From contig NZ_FNLC01000002.1 of assembly GCF_900104065.1 (NCBI RefSeq), forward strand, positions 850,995-914,994: 64,000 bases of DNA, written 5' to 3'. The first letter of the stretch is position 1. Every line of letters starts with the position of its first letter. Shown piece after piece: positions 25,018-35,100 of this stretch. Below the pieces are notes generated by a model. It did no database searches and was not told the origin of the DNA. It saw nothing but the letters and a program-made list of their open reading frames with translations. This stretch comes from Natronobacterium texcoconense (GTDB lineage Archaea; Halobacteriota; Halobacteria; Halobacteriales; Natrialbaceae). A program made the position numbers and the translations under genes.

Positions 25018-26721
25018 ATGGCACGGGACACGGACGTCCTCGTTCTCGGCGGCGGATCGACTGGTTGTGGCATCGCTCGCGACCTGGCGATACGCGGCCT
25101 CGAGGTCACTCTCGTCGAACGAGGGAATTTGACCGACGGGACGACCGGCCGGATGCACGGCCTCCTCCACAGCGGCGGCCGGTACGCCGTCTCCGACCGG
25201 GCGAGCGCACGGGAGTGTATCGAGGAGAACAGAGTCCTGCGGGAGATAGCCGGCCACTGCGTCGAGGAGACGGGCGGCCTGTTCGTCAAACGGCCGGACG
25301 ACTCGGACGCCTACTTTCAGGAGAAACTCGAGGGCTGTCGCGACTGTGGGATTCCAGCGACGGTGCTCTCAGGTCGGGAGGCCCGCGAGGTCGAGCCCTA
25401 TCTCGCGGACGATATCGAACGTGCGATCGAGGTGCCCGACGGCGCGGTCGACCCGTTCCGTCTCTGCGTCGCAAACGCCGTCGACGCCGAACGCCACGGT
25501 GCCCGAATCGAGACCCACGCCGAGGTGATCGATCTCTTGCGGGAGGGCGACGACGTCTACGGCGTCGAAGTTCGCCACGAGTCGGGCCCCGGAAAGCGAA
25601 CGCACGCGACGCCGGGGACGACCGAGGAGATCACCGCCGAGTACGTCGTCAACGCGACCGGCGCGTGGGCCGGACAGATCGGGGCGCTGGCCGACCTCGA
25701 GATCGAGGTCCGACCCTCGAAGGGCGTCATGACGATCATGAACGTCCGGCAGGTCGACACCGTGATCAACCACTGTCGGCCGAAAGGCGACGCCGACATC
25801 GTCGTTCCCCACGAGACGACCGCGATTCTGGGAACGACCGACGAGGAAGTCACGGACCCCGACGACTACCCCGAGGCACAGTGGGAGGTCGACGAGATGA
25901 TCGACCAGTTATCGAAACTCGTCCCTATCCTCGAGGACGCACGCACGATCCGCTCGTTCTGGGGCGTGCGGCCGCTGTACGAACCGCCGGGGCGAGGGAC
26001 ACAGGATCCGACCGACATCACGCGGGACTTCTTCCTGCTGGACCACGCCGACCGCGACGGTGTCTCGGGCATCTCGAGCATCGTCGGCGGCAAGTTCACC
26101 ACCTATCGGGCGATGGCCGAGGAGATCGCCGATCACGTCTGTGACAAACTCGGCGTCGACGCCCGATGTGTGACCGCCGAGAAGCCGCTTCCAGGAAGCG
26201 AGAACGGTGGGGTGCTCGAGGACGCGATGGCCGACTTCGGCCTGCGGTCGCCGATCGCCCGCCGGAGCAAACAGCGGCTGGGATCGCGCGCGAAGGAAGT
26301 GCTCGAGACCGACGAGCCGAATCCGGTGATCTGTGCCTGCGAGGGCGTCACGCGCGCGGAGATACAGGATGCGATCGAGGGGTCCGGATCGGATCTGAAC
26401 GCCGTCCGCATCCGGACGCGGGCGTCGATGGGCAACTGCCAGGGTGGATTTTGCTCCCAGGAGATGGCCCACGAACTCCATCCCGAGTACGACGAGGAGA
26501 CCGTCCGTGCGGCCCTGGACGAACTCTACCAGGAACGCTGGAAGGGCCAGCGCCACGCGCTCTGGGGCGAACAGCTCTCGCAGGCGATGCTGACCCACGC
26601 CCTGCACGCGACGACGATGAACCGCGACCGGGATCCCGCGGACGGCCGCGAGGAGATCGAGTACGCGGCGTTCGACGCGGGCCAGAAACGGGGACAGGCT
26701 CCTAGCCAGGAGGGACCCTGA
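25018..26721 (+). CDS. glpA: Anaerobic-type glycerol-3-phosphate dehydrogenase subunit A
   Basis: 567 residues; FAD-containing catalytic subunit (EC 1.1.5.3) oxidising glycerol 3-phosphate to dihydroxyacetone phosphate and feeding electrons to the quinone pool through GlpB and GlpC. The dinucleotide motif [15 protein letters not shown] is at ~10-24, followed by [25 protein letters not shown]. The C-terminal BFD-like [2Fe-2S] domain has C439-x-C441 and C474-x4-C479 (NCQGGFC). glpB follows with stop and start codons abutting (TGA-ATG). Confidence 0.96.
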   Translation: MARDTDVLVLGGGSTGCGIARDLAIRGLEVTLVERGNLTDGTTGRMHGLLHSGGRYAVSDRASARECIEENRVLREIAGHCVEETGGLFVKRPDDSDAYFQEKLEGCRDCGIPATVLSGREAREVEPYLADDIERAIEVPDGAVDPFRLCVANAVDAERHGARIETHAEVIDLLREGDDVYGVEVRHESGPGKRTHATPGTTEEITAEYVVNATGAWAGQIGALADLEIEVRPSKGVMTIMNVRQVDTVINHCRPKGDADIVVPHETTAILGTTDEEVTDPDDYPEAQWEVDEMIDQLSKLVPILEDARTIRSFWGVRPLYEPPGRGTQDPTDITRDFFLLDHADRDGVSGISSIVGGKFTTYRAMAEEIADHVCDKLGVDARCVTAEKPLPGSENGGVLEDAMADFGLRSPIARRSKQRLGSRAKEVLETDEPNPVICACEGVTRAEIQDAIEGSGSDLNAVRIRTRASMGNCQGGFCSQEMAHELHPEYDEETVRAALDELYQERWKGQRHALWGEQLSQAMLTHALHATTMNRDRDPADGREEIEYAAFDAGQKRGQAPSQEGP

Positions 26722-28005
26722 ATGGCGATCGAGGACGACGTGCTCGTCGTCGGCGGCGGACTCGCCGGAACGATGGCGGCGCTGTCGGCGGCAGAACGCG
26801 ACGTCGACGTTCGACTCGTCACCCACAAGGAGAGTACGCTCCGACACGCCAGCGGCCTGATCGACGTGCTCGGGTACGCGCCGGACGGCGACGGTCCGAT
26901 CGTCGATCCCTTCGAGGCGATTCCCGACCTGCCCGACGGCCACCCCTACGAACGGGTCGGCCTCGAGAACGTCCGCGAGGCCCTGTCGAGGTTCGACTCG
27001 ATCGCAGGCGACGCCTACGCCGGCGGCCACACCGACAGGAACGCGCTGATGCCGACCCACGGCGGGACCGTCAAACCGACCGCGCGGTATCCCATCTCGA
27101 GCGCGGCAGCCCTGGCCAGCGACGACCGCGACGCCCTGCTGGTCGGCTTCGAGACGCTGCCGGCACTCGAGGCACCGCTGACCGCAGAACACCTCGAGGC
27201 CGCGGGCGTTCCCTTCGAGGCCCGTGGCGTCACGATCGGCTTCCCCGGCATTCGACGGGACGACGCGAAGGTGACGCGGTACGCACACCTGCTGGACCAC
27301 GACGAACCGGTCGCGACGGGAAGCGGGGAGACCGGTGCGCGCGAGGCGCTGGTCGGTGCCGTCGAACCCCACCTCGACGGGGAAAAGCGGGTCGGCTTCC
27401 CCGCCGTGCTGGGGGACGATCAGACGGAGGAAGTACGCGCCGCGCTCGAGGACGCCCTCGGCGTCGACGTCTTCGAGGTCCCGATGGGGCCGCCCAGTCT
27501 CCCTGGGCTACGACTCGAGGACCTGCTGTACGACGCGCTCGAGGATGCTGGCGTGCAGGTCCGGTCGGGCGTTCCGGTCGTCGACTACGAGACGGACGGC
27601 AGGCGGATCGATCGGGTCGTCGTCGACCGCAACGGAGCCGAGATTCCGCATCGGGCGAGCCAGTACGTCCTCGCAACGGGCGGGCTGGTCGGCAAGGGAG
27701 TCGACTCGAGTCGCGAGCGGGTGTACGAACCGATCTTCGACTGTCACGTCCCGCACGCGGACGATCGGTACGAGTGGTTCGTCGACGACGCTTTCGGCGA
27801 GCATCCCTTTGCCCGGTTCGGGGTCGTTCCCGACCGCGACCTGCGGCCGCTCGATGCGGACGGCGAACCGGAGTTTCCGAACCTGCGGGCCGCCGGCGGC
27901 GTGCTGGGGGGCTACGACTACGCCGCCGAGAAGTCCGGTGCCGGCGTCTCGATCGCGACGGGATACGTCGCCGGGAAGCGGGCGGCAGAAGAGGTGGATC
28001 GATGA
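26722..28005 (+). CDS. glpB: Glycerol-3-phosphate dehydrogenase subunit B
   Basis: 427 residues, FAD/NAD(P)-fold flavoprotein subunit of the GlpABC complex. Signatures are VLVVGGGLAGTMAALSAAERDVDV near the N-terminus, RHASGLIDVLGYAPDG, PTHGGTVKPTARYPISSAA, and the C-terminal PNLRAAGGVLGGYDYAAEKSGAG with GVSIATGYVAGKRA. It starts directly after glpA and overlaps glpC by 4 bp (ATGA), so all three subunits are translationally coupled. Confidence 0.95.
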   Translation: MAIEDDVLVVGGGLAGTMAALSAAERDVDVRLVTHKESTLRHASGLIDVLGYAPDGDGPIVDPFEAIPDLPDGHPYERVGLENVREALSRFDSIAGDAYAGGHTDRNALMPTHGGTVKPTARYPISSAAALASDDRDALLVGFETLPALEAPLTAEHLEAAGVPFEARGVTIGFPGIRRDDAKVTRYAHLLDHDEPVATGSGETGAREALVGAVEPHLDGEKRVGFPAVLGDDQTEEVRAALEDALGVDVFEVPMGPPSLPGLRLEDLLYDALEDAGVQVRSGVPVVDYETDGRRIDRVVVDRNGAEIPHRASQYVLATGGLVGKGVDSSRERVYEPIFDCHVPHADDRYEWFVDDAFGEHPFARFGVVPDRDLRPLDADGEPEFPNLRAAGGVLGGYDYAAEKSGAGVSIATGYVAGKRAAEEVDR

Positions 28006-29402
28006 CGAACCGACGAGACGCGAACGGATCCGGTGATTCGATGACCAACGAGAACGGCTCGACCGACAGGGAGACAGCACAGGACGACGAGCGAGGGGAG
28101 ATCGCGACGGACGGCGCTGGCTCGGCGACGGACAGCGAGTTCGACCCCGTCGAGGTCTTCCCCGAGACCGAGGAGATGGACCTCCGGCCGGGTGCAGACG
28201 ACTGTTACAAGTGTTCGACCTGCGACACCGCCTGCCCCGTCGCCGAAGTCGACGACGAGTTCCCCGGCCCAAAGTTCCAGGGACCCGAACAGTGGCGGCT
28301 CAAACGCCAGGACGACCATGATATCGACGAGTCCGTAATGAAGTGCTCGAACTGCATGCGCTGTGACGGCGCCTGCCCCTCGAGCGTCCCGCTTTCCCAG
28401 ATGCACAACACGGCCCGCGGGGAGTACGTGGAGGAGAACATGAGCAAACTCTCCCGGGAATACCTGCGAAACCGGATGCTCGCGAACTACCGACGGCTCG
28501 CTCCGCTTGCCGCCACGTTCCCACGGACGTCGAACTTCGTGATGGGACTGGCTCCCGTCCGCTGGCTCGGTGAGAAGGTACTCGGCGTCACGAGCGAGCG
28601 GGAGTTTCCCGATTTCGCGACCGAGACGTTCCGGGAGTGGTGGCGGAAACGAGGCGGCGCGAAGGTCGAAAGCGACGAGAAACGGATCGCCTACTTCCAC
28701 GGCTGCTACGCCAACTACAACACCCCAGAGGTCGCGAAGGCGCTGGTCCGGGTGTACGAACAGTTCGGCTACGAGGTCATGGTTCCCGAGCAGCGCTGTT
28801 CAGGGACGCCGATGTTCGCAAACGGCATGCTCGCGGACGCACGCCGGGCGGCCGAGACCAACGTCTCCGAACTCGCGGCCGCGATCGAAGACGGCGCGGA
28901 CGTCGTCGCCTCCTGTAGCTCCTGTTCGATGTCGATCCGTCAGGAGTATCCCGAACTGTTCGACCTCGAAGGGGTCGAAGACGTCGCCGCGAATACGTGG
29001 GACGCCGTCGAATACCTGCAGGTTCACGAGGACCTGCTCGGCGAACTCGAGGGAACCAGCGTCGAGGCGTTCGACGACTTCGCCTACCACGCCCCCTGTC
29101 ACGCCCGCAACCAGGGGCTTGCCGGCCAGACCCTCGAGGTGCTCGCACCGATCGACGGCGTCGAAGTGGAAGACGTCGGCGACTCCTGTTCGGGCATCTC
29201 GGGAACCTACGGCTGGAAAGAGGAGAACTACGAGACCTCCATGAAGATCGGCGCGGAGATGTTCGAGCACATGGAGTCGGCCGAGGCCGAGTCGGGGCTC
29301 ACCGAGTGTCCGACCTGTTCGATGCAGATGGGCCACGGGACGGGCTACGAGATCACCCACACCCTCGAGGTGCTCGAGGCGGCGCTGGTCGGCGACCGGT
29401 AG
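28002..29402 (+). CDS. glpC: Glycerol-3-phosphate dehydrogenase iron-sulfur subunit C
   Basis: 466 residues. It carries two [4Fe-4S] motifs, C68-x2-C71-x2-C74-x3-C78 and C115-x2-C118-x2-C121-x3-C125, then two CCG domains with HGCYANYNTPEVAKALV, CSGTPMFANGML, CSSCSMSIRQEYP, YHAPCHARNQGL and CSGISGTYGWKEEN. These are the membrane-side electron-transfer elements of GlpC and related heterodisulfide-reductase-like proteins. The ATG at 28002 is used because it overlaps the glpB stop; the first ~55 residues are an acidic haloarchaeal extension, and a second in-frame ATG lies 13 codons in. Confidence 0.94.
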   Translation: MTNRRDANGSGDSMTNENGSTDRETAQDDERGEIATDGAGSATDSEFDPVEVFPETEEMDLRPGADDCYKCSTCDTACPVAEVDDEFPGPKFQGPEQWRLKRQDDHDIDESVMKCSNCMRCDGACPSSVPLSQMHNTARGEYVEENMSKLSREYLRNRMLANYRRLAPLAATFPRTSNFVMGLAPVRWLGEKVLGVTSEREFPDFATETFREWWRKRGGAKVESDEKRIAYFHGCYANYNTPEVAKALVRVYEQFGYEVMVPEQRCSGTPMFANGMLADARRAAETNVSELAAAIEDGADVVASCSSCSMSIRQEYPELFDLEGVEDVAANTWDAVEYLQVHEDLLGELEGTSVEAFDDFAYHAPCHARNQGLAGQTLEVLAPIDGVEVEDVGDSCSGISGTYGWKEENYETSMKIGAEMFEHMESAEAESGLTECPTCSMQMGHGTGYEITHTLEVLEAALVGDR

Positions 29403-29463
29403 TCGGCGTGCTCGAAGGTACCCTTTTAGTGATAGCGTCGAATACTCTCTGTACTTACGAGTA

Positions 29464-31569
29464 ATGATCGAAATCGAGGCGACGACGGATCCACCGGGGC
29501 TCGAGGTGTACGATTCGATCGAGCAGCGCCGGCTTCGGTTCGAAACGGGAGCCGTCGCCACACCCCGGGACACGTCCACGGAGGAATTTCCGTTTCCCGT
29601 CGACACGACGTGTTCGATCGAGACGGACGAACTCGTTTTCGATCGGCCATACGCCATCACGCTCCACGACGGCGCGGGCGTCACCGAATCGAGCCTCGAG
29701 ATCGGCGAAACCGCGTCGCTCGACGACCGTCACCAGTTCGTCGGCGTAAGCGGTCCGATCAAACTCTACGTTCGAGCCGAAGGACCCGGACGGGTCGAAC
29801 GGCGACTGCGGTCGTTTCGGATCGCTTTCGACCGGGAGACGACGCTCGTTCTCGGTGCCAGATCGTTACACGATCGACCGGCAGGGACGATCACGACGTC
29901 GCCGGACCTCGAGTCCATGCTGACCGCGATTTCGGCGTCGGCCTCCGCACTGAAGACGACCTCGCCGGAGCGAACCTGGCCGACCCTGCGAGGCCACCCG
30001 CCGCTGATCGAACTCGGGGACCGACTCGAGATCCCCGCGGCTATCGAACAGGAGCGGCCCGACCCCGGCGTCACCCTGACGATTCCACCCAACTACGCGG
30101 CGCTGTTTGCCGCTGCGCCGCTTGCGTACTTCCTCGGAGCCGACCTCCGGACCGGCGACGAACCAGCGCTCGCAACCGACCGGTTCGACCACCCGTTACC
30201 GACGGGAACGGCCTTCGAAGATGCGGTGGCACAGCTCCTCAAGCAGTGTTTCTTCCTCGACTGTCTCGCCCGGACGGAAGGCATCTTCCAGTCTACGCTC
30301 CACGAACGGGTTGCACTCGAGGACGACCTTCCCTTCGAGTTCGCGTCGCTCTACGACGCACCGTTAGCCGAACGACTGAATCGATACCTCGAGGTTCCCT
30401 ACGAACGGATCGAACCGTACGTCCCACGGTGGCCGCTGACGGCCCACGTCCCGGCCGACCCGGACAGCGTCGAGATCGTCCCGTTCGTCACGCACGAACT
30501 CGGCGTGATTCGTGCGGCCCGGAGAACCGAGATCGACGGCGTCGACAAGACGTCGGCTCCCTCGACGGCAGAAGCCGCCGACTCACAGCTCGTCCGGTCG
30601 GCGAGTCGATCACAGCGTCTCGATCGGTCGCCAACCCGCGGCCCGGCGGGGACGACACTGATCGAACCGGACGTCACCACCGAGTCGGTCGAACACGCCT
30701 GGTTCGGGGACGCGATTCCCTACGGCGCGTCGAAAGCGACCGTCGAAGCCTACCGAAACCAGCTGGATCGCGGAACGCGAAAGGAATCGATCGACATCCT
30801 GCTCGTCTGTAACGACGCGCGAATGATCGACGAACACGACCTGCTCGACGACGCCTACGACGGACACGAGCAGGTGCCGTTCGACGTCGACTCCGAGTTC
30901 GGCGTCGACACCGACCGGCTCGCGACGCTTTTGACCGACGGCGGCTACGACTTCTTCCACTACATCGGTCACGCAACCGAAGACGGGCTTCACTGTTCGG
31001 ACGGCAAACTCGACATCCGACGTCTCGAGTCGGTCGACGTCAGCGTTTTCTTCCTGAACGCCTGTCGCTCCTACGAACAGGGGCTGGCGTTGACCCGCAA
31101 GGGTGCCTACGGCGGCGTAAGCACCTACGCCGACGTCGAAAACGAGCGAGCCGTCGAAGCCGGCGAAACGATGGCACAACTGCTCAACTGCGGGTTCCCG
31201 CTCCGGGGCGCACTCGAGATCGCTCGCGAGAACGCCGCGATCGGCGACCAGTATCTGATCATCGGCGACGGCTCGACCGACATCGCCCAATCGGACGGCG
31301 GTGCGCCGATTCTGGTCGACCTCGAGAGCCGCGAGGACGGGTTCGCGGTTGCGGTCCAGTCGTACTCGACCAAAGAGTACAAACTCGGAACGACGACCGA
31401 ATCGACGCTGCCGACGGTGTCGGACCGACACCTCGGGCCAGCACACACGTCGTTTGTCGGGGTCGATCGGGCGTCCCTCCAGGAGTATCTCGTCTGGAAC
31501 GATCCGCCGGTGCGACTGGACGGGGAGCTACAGTGGTTCCACGGGATCGGCTCGACGCCGCTGGACTGA
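29464..31569 (+). CDS. Large CHAT-domain (caspase-like) protein
   Basis: 701 residues, no signal peptide or transmembrane helix, acidic. The first ~300 residues are beta-rich and unlike anything I recognise (MIEIEATTDPPGLEVYDSIE). A linker rich in Ser/Arg lies at ~360-400. The C-terminal part (~435-600) has the CHAT protease pattern: beta strand SIDILLVCNDARM, then DFFHYIGHATEDGL with catalytic His503 in GHA, then DVSVFFLNACRSYEQG with catalytic Cys534 in NACRS, and KGAYGGVSTYADVENE. Both catalytic residues are intact. Target unknown. It converges on a 38-residue hydrophobic peptide gene with a 26-bp gap. A short TATA-like CTTTTAGTG lies ~30 bp upstream of the ATG. Confidence 0.82.
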   Translation: MIEIEATTDPPGLEVYDSIEQRRLRFETGAVATPRDTSTEEFPFPVDTTCSIETDELVFDRPYAITLHDGAGVTESSLEIGETASLDDRHQFVGVSGPIKLYVRAEGPGRVERRLRSFRIAFDRETTLVLGARSLHDRPAGTITTSPDLESMLTAISASASALKTTSPERTWPTLRGHPPLIELGDRLEIPAAIEQERPDPGVTLTIPPNYAALFAAAPLAYFLGADLRTGDEPALATDRFDHPLPTGTAFEDAVAQLLKQCFFLDCLARTEGIFQSTLHERVALEDDLPFEFASLYDAPLAERLNRYLEVPYERIEPYVPRWPLTAHVPADPDSVEIVPFVTHELGVIRAARRTEIDGVDKTSAPSTAEAADSQLVRSASRSQRLDRSPTRGPAGTTLIEPDVTTESVEHAWFGDAIPYGASKATVEAYRNQLDRGTRKESIDILLVCNDARMIDEHDLLDDAYDGHEQVPFDVDSEFGVDTDRLATLLTDGGYDFFHYIGHATEDGLHCSDGKLDIRRLESVDVSVFFLNACRSYEQGLALTRKGAYGGVSTYADVENERAVEAGETMAQLLNCGFPLRGALEIARENAAIGDQYLIIGDGSTDIAQSDGGAPILVDLESREDGFAVAVQSYSTKEYKLGTTTESTLPTVSDRHLGPAHTSFVGVDRASLQEYLVWNDPPVRLDGELQWFHGIGSTPLD

Positions 31570-31595
31570 ACTGCAAGAAGGATCCGCGAGCTGTT

Positions 31596-31712
31596 TTACG
31601 GGCCGACCTGCGACGCACTCGAGGCTGCAGCCGTTCCTGCCTGACTCAGGAGGACGAACAGGGTAAACAGCGCGCCGATCATTCGTGGATGCTGTGCGAG
31701 GTAATTCGTCAT
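31596..31712 (-). CDS. 38-residue hydrophobic peptide, DUF7503-like
   Basis: Tiny protein beginning MTNYLAQHPRMIGALFTLFV and ending LLSQAGTAAASSASQVGP. One hydrophobic helix (~11-30) and an AxA-like sequence make it either a short membrane peptide or a cleaved signal-like peptide. It resembles a family of very short haloarchaeal proteins with the pattern HPRxIGxLFTLxxLLxQAG (recognised from memory, so moderate certainty). It has its own AT-rich promoter (31757-31780) and converges on the CHAT gene. Role unknown; see the CHAT finding. Confidence 0.7.
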   Translation of the reverse strand: MTNYLAQHPRMIGALFTLFVLLSQAGTAAASSASQVGP

Positions 31713-31756
31713 GGTGTCTGTGTCGGACATCACAAGCCAATAGTTATTGCCATTAG

Positions 31757-31780
31757 ATTTATATTTATCTTAAATATACG
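31757..31780 (-). promoter_or_regulatory. Strong TATA-like region upstream of the 38-residue peptide gene
   Basis: The stretch complementary to about 31759-31779 reads TATATTTAAGATAAATATAA on the minus strand, 45-65 bp before the ATG, and is far more AT-rich than its surroundings. It fits an archaeal TATA box with a short leader. Confidence 0.5.
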
Positions 31781-31884
31781 TACAGTAGAAGTGGAAAGAA
31801 AAACCCATGATCGATTGTCATGAGTTGGAAGGCTGGTTCCCGACAGCGAGACACCACCGATACGACGGGCCGCGTTTAGCCACG

Positions 31885-31966
31885 ATAGTAGCCACTGCAA
31901 GTCAATGCACACCTGATCGCACGACAGCTGTGCGATCAGTGTGTAAATAGTTGCAGTTGTTACTAT
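31885..31966. repeat. Nested palindromic element, MITE- or hairpin-like
   Basis: Outer arms TAGTAGCCACTGCAA (31886-31900) and TTGCAGTTGTTACTA (31951-31965) pair with two or three mismatches. Inner arms CTGATCGCAC (31913-31922) and GTGCGATCAG (31930-31939) pair exactly. All share a centre near 31926, giving a ~82-bp hairpin. No coding capacity. Structure seen directly; mobility is inferred. Confidence 0.7.
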
Positions 31967-32145
31967 AGAATTGATTCGCAACGAAACCTGCTCCCGGCTG
32001 TCGCGGTCAGATATAGTGACTCTCGAGGACCAGACAACTCACGCCATTTCTACCGTCGTCCTCGAGATCGGAGCGGTGCAGCTACCGGGTGTAGCGTCCG
32101 TCGAAGAAAAGCGAAATACGGCGGGAACGAAACCGGTGGGTTCAG

Positions 32146-32153
32146 TTAGTTAG
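32146..32153 (-). repeat. TTAG x2 at the stop codon of S-layer gene 1
   Basis: Two TTAG units (TAACTAA-type on the coding strand) include the stop codon. The homologous place in the paralogs holds 3, 2 and 4 copies. Confidence 0.8.
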
Positions 32154-35100
32154 TCCTGTCGCCGCAGCGCCAGCATCGCGGTTGCGAGCAAGGCGACGAC
32201 AGCGACAGCGACTTCGAAGCCGGGCGTTCCGTCTTCGTCGTCGTCATCGTCCACCGGTTCCGGGTCGGACTCCTCTTTTTCTTCTTTTTCGCCGACGGTC
32301 AGGATGCCGCTTCTGGTGTCGAAACCGGCAATGACGACCCAGTCGACGTCGCCTTCAGTCGACGTGTCGAAGTCGAAGCTCTCGCTCCAGGTATCACCGG
32401 TCTCGAGGACGACAGTCGTGTCTTCGACGTCCTCGTCGTCGATCGTGACCGTCACGTCGACGTCGTCGGCGGCACTGTCGTCGTTGCTGACGGTCACGTC
32501 GAGGGTGGCAGCCTCGCCTGGTTCGACGTCGTCGGGTGCGGTTGCCTCGAGGTCGATCGGAGAGCTGGGAACACCAACGAGGACGGCGTCGACGTCGTCC
32601 TCGAGCAGAGCGTGGTCATCGCCGTCGAATGGAGCCCGGTCGTCGTGATACGCCTCCAGTTCGAAGGCAATGCCGGGCTCGTACTCGCTGAAGTCGTACT
32701 CGACGGTGAAGGTGCCGTCGTCGGCGACGACGGCGCTCGCCGAGTCGGTGAAGTTACCGGGCGACTCGGCGGTAGATTCGACGGCGCTGCCGGGCGCGAC
32801 GTTGGTCGTCCCGATCACGTCGGCGTCCGCAGCGTTCGGGATTTCGTCGTTGGTGGGATAGAGGTCGAACTCGGGGTCGACGATTTCGAACTCGGTCTCG
32901 ATCTCGATCGTCTCCTCGGCGTCGGCGGCAAAGATACTCTCCTCGGTGGCTTCGAACGTGAGATCGTAACTCCCGACGTCGAGGTCGGCACCATCGTAGT
33001 CGACGTGAGCGACGAGGTCGCCGTCGTACTGTGCGAGATCGGTAACCGTCGCGTTCGCGTCGAGACGATCCTCGGCACCGGGGTAAGTGGACCAGGTGGT
33101 CGCGGCGACGTTCGGACCGGGATCTCGCTCCTCGACAGTGATATTCATCCCCGAGGTGGTGAGCATCTCGCCGATGCCGTCGCCGTAGTCGTGGGCGGAG
33201 ACGTCACCGGACATCCCGTAGTCTTCGAGAATCAACACGAGTTCGTCGCCGTGAGCGACCGTCGAACTGGCCGTGCGCTCGGCGTCGTCGTAGTCCTCGT
33301 AGTCGCCGAAATCGGTGCCCGCCGGTGCAATCTCGAAGTCTACGCCCGAGACCGGTTCGGGCTCCTGGACGGTGAAAAACGCCGTGTCGGTCTCTTCGTC
33401 TGTCTCGACGCGCTCCAGGGCAGCCGAATCGTTGTAGTCGGTCCCGGCGACCATCTCGTAGTCGTGAGCACCGAGGACGACGTCGTCTCGGTCGCTGAAG
33501 GCAGCGTCCGTGAACGTGTCGTCAGTCAGTTCGCCACCGGACGTCTCGGGAATCCGCCAGGCGTCGCCGCTGGCATTTGCCGCACTCGTGTCGAACTGGA
33601 GCGTAACCTCGTCGACGTCGTGGCTGTCGACGGTAAACTCGGCAGCAGCCCGGAAGTTGTCCTCCTCGTAGTCGCCAATGTGGACAGCACCAGCCTGTGT
33701 GTGCTCGAGTTCGATCGGGATCTCGATCACATCCCCGCGTTGGCCTTCGGCGTCGCCAGCAAAGTCGACGGACGCGTCGTCGTCGACGACTTCGATCGTG
33801 GCGTTGTCCCACGCGTGAGAGTCCGTGGTGTCGAACTCGAACTCGTACTCGCCGGGTTCGACGTCGTCGAAGCTCACGTCGAACGTCGACGTATCGTCGC
33901 TGGCGTCGACGTGCTCGAGCGTCAGGACGTCGTCCGTGTGGGCGTCGGCATCGCCGGCGTACGCGTTCTCGTCGTGGCCGACGAACATCCCGTAGAGGTC
34001 GTCACCGTCGAACTCCTCGCTGGTGACGTTTACGTGCTGGTGGTCGCGGTCGGAGTCGATCGAGAGTTCCGCTTCACCACCTTCGATAACGGTGTTGGTC
34101 GTGAAGTCGACGTCGAGGTCTTCCTCGTCGGTCCAGAACTCCACCTGGTCGAAACTATCGGCGATGTTCGGGCTGTCCCCCGTATCGAAGTGGTACACCT
34201 CACCGGGTTCCAGATCGGACGTGTCGAACGTTGCCGTGCCATCGTCCCGAACCCGAATCGCCGTTTCGACGTCGCCGAACTCCGCGTTCCGAGGTCCGGG
34301 ACGAACCACGAGACTGCTGTGATCGTCGAGGACGCCACCGGTGAGCGTGACCTCCTGTCCGCTCCAGACCGTGTCGACGTCGTCCGGCTCCCAAGTCGGC
34401 CCCGCCTCGTGGTATTCGTGACCGACACTGCCGGGATCGACGACCGGAATGATACCCCGTATATCCAGCACGAGATCGGCGTTCGCCCCGTCTCCGTAGG
34501 CATCAATATCGACGATCTCACCCGGTTCGTCGACGGTGCTGAACGTCAGGGGTTCGTCCCAGTCGTCCCACTCGTCGTCGACGACGATTCCGTCCTGCTC
34601 GTAATGCTCGCTGGTTTCGGCACCGTCACCACCGATATCGACGCCGAGATCGAGTTCCACCTCACCGTCTCGGAGGTGATTGACCGCCAGGTCGAACTCG
34701 GCATCGTCTCGATCAGCTTCGAACTCCAGCGAAGCAGGGTCGAAGACGACGTCCGCGGCGTACATGGCGTATTCGGAGTCCGCTACACCGTCGTCTTCTT
34801 CAGCATCGTGGACGTGCCTGTCGTATTCGGAGGCCACCACGACGTCGTCCTCGCCAGCCACCTGAACGTCGACCTCGTGTGCGATGTCACCCGCCTCGAC
34901 GGGCTCGAACTCGAGTTCGGCCGGCTCTTCGTCCTCGAGATCACCCTCGTCCGAGGCAGTCCACGCCTGGCCCTCGTCGAGCTCGAGTTCGCCACCCGCG
35001 AAGGTCTCTTCGAAAGTGACGCCCGGATCGACTGCACCCGTATCACCGTCTGCGACGTAGACGTCGATTCGCTCTATCGTGACGTCGTCCTCGGTTGCAA

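Larger units (their letters stand above)
31713..32149. other. Intergenic region with promoter and large palindromic element
   Basis: 437 bp without a convincing gene. It holds the peptide promoter (31757-31780), the long dyad element (31885-31966) and, near 32085-32149, the 3' untranslated segment of the first S-layer gene that is shared with its paralogs. Confidence 0.5.

Noticed and set aside
31730-31981. 83-codon minus-strand frame upstream of the small peptide gene
   Set aside because: It is neutral to basic, crosses the long palindrome and the AT-rich promoter, and resembles no protein.
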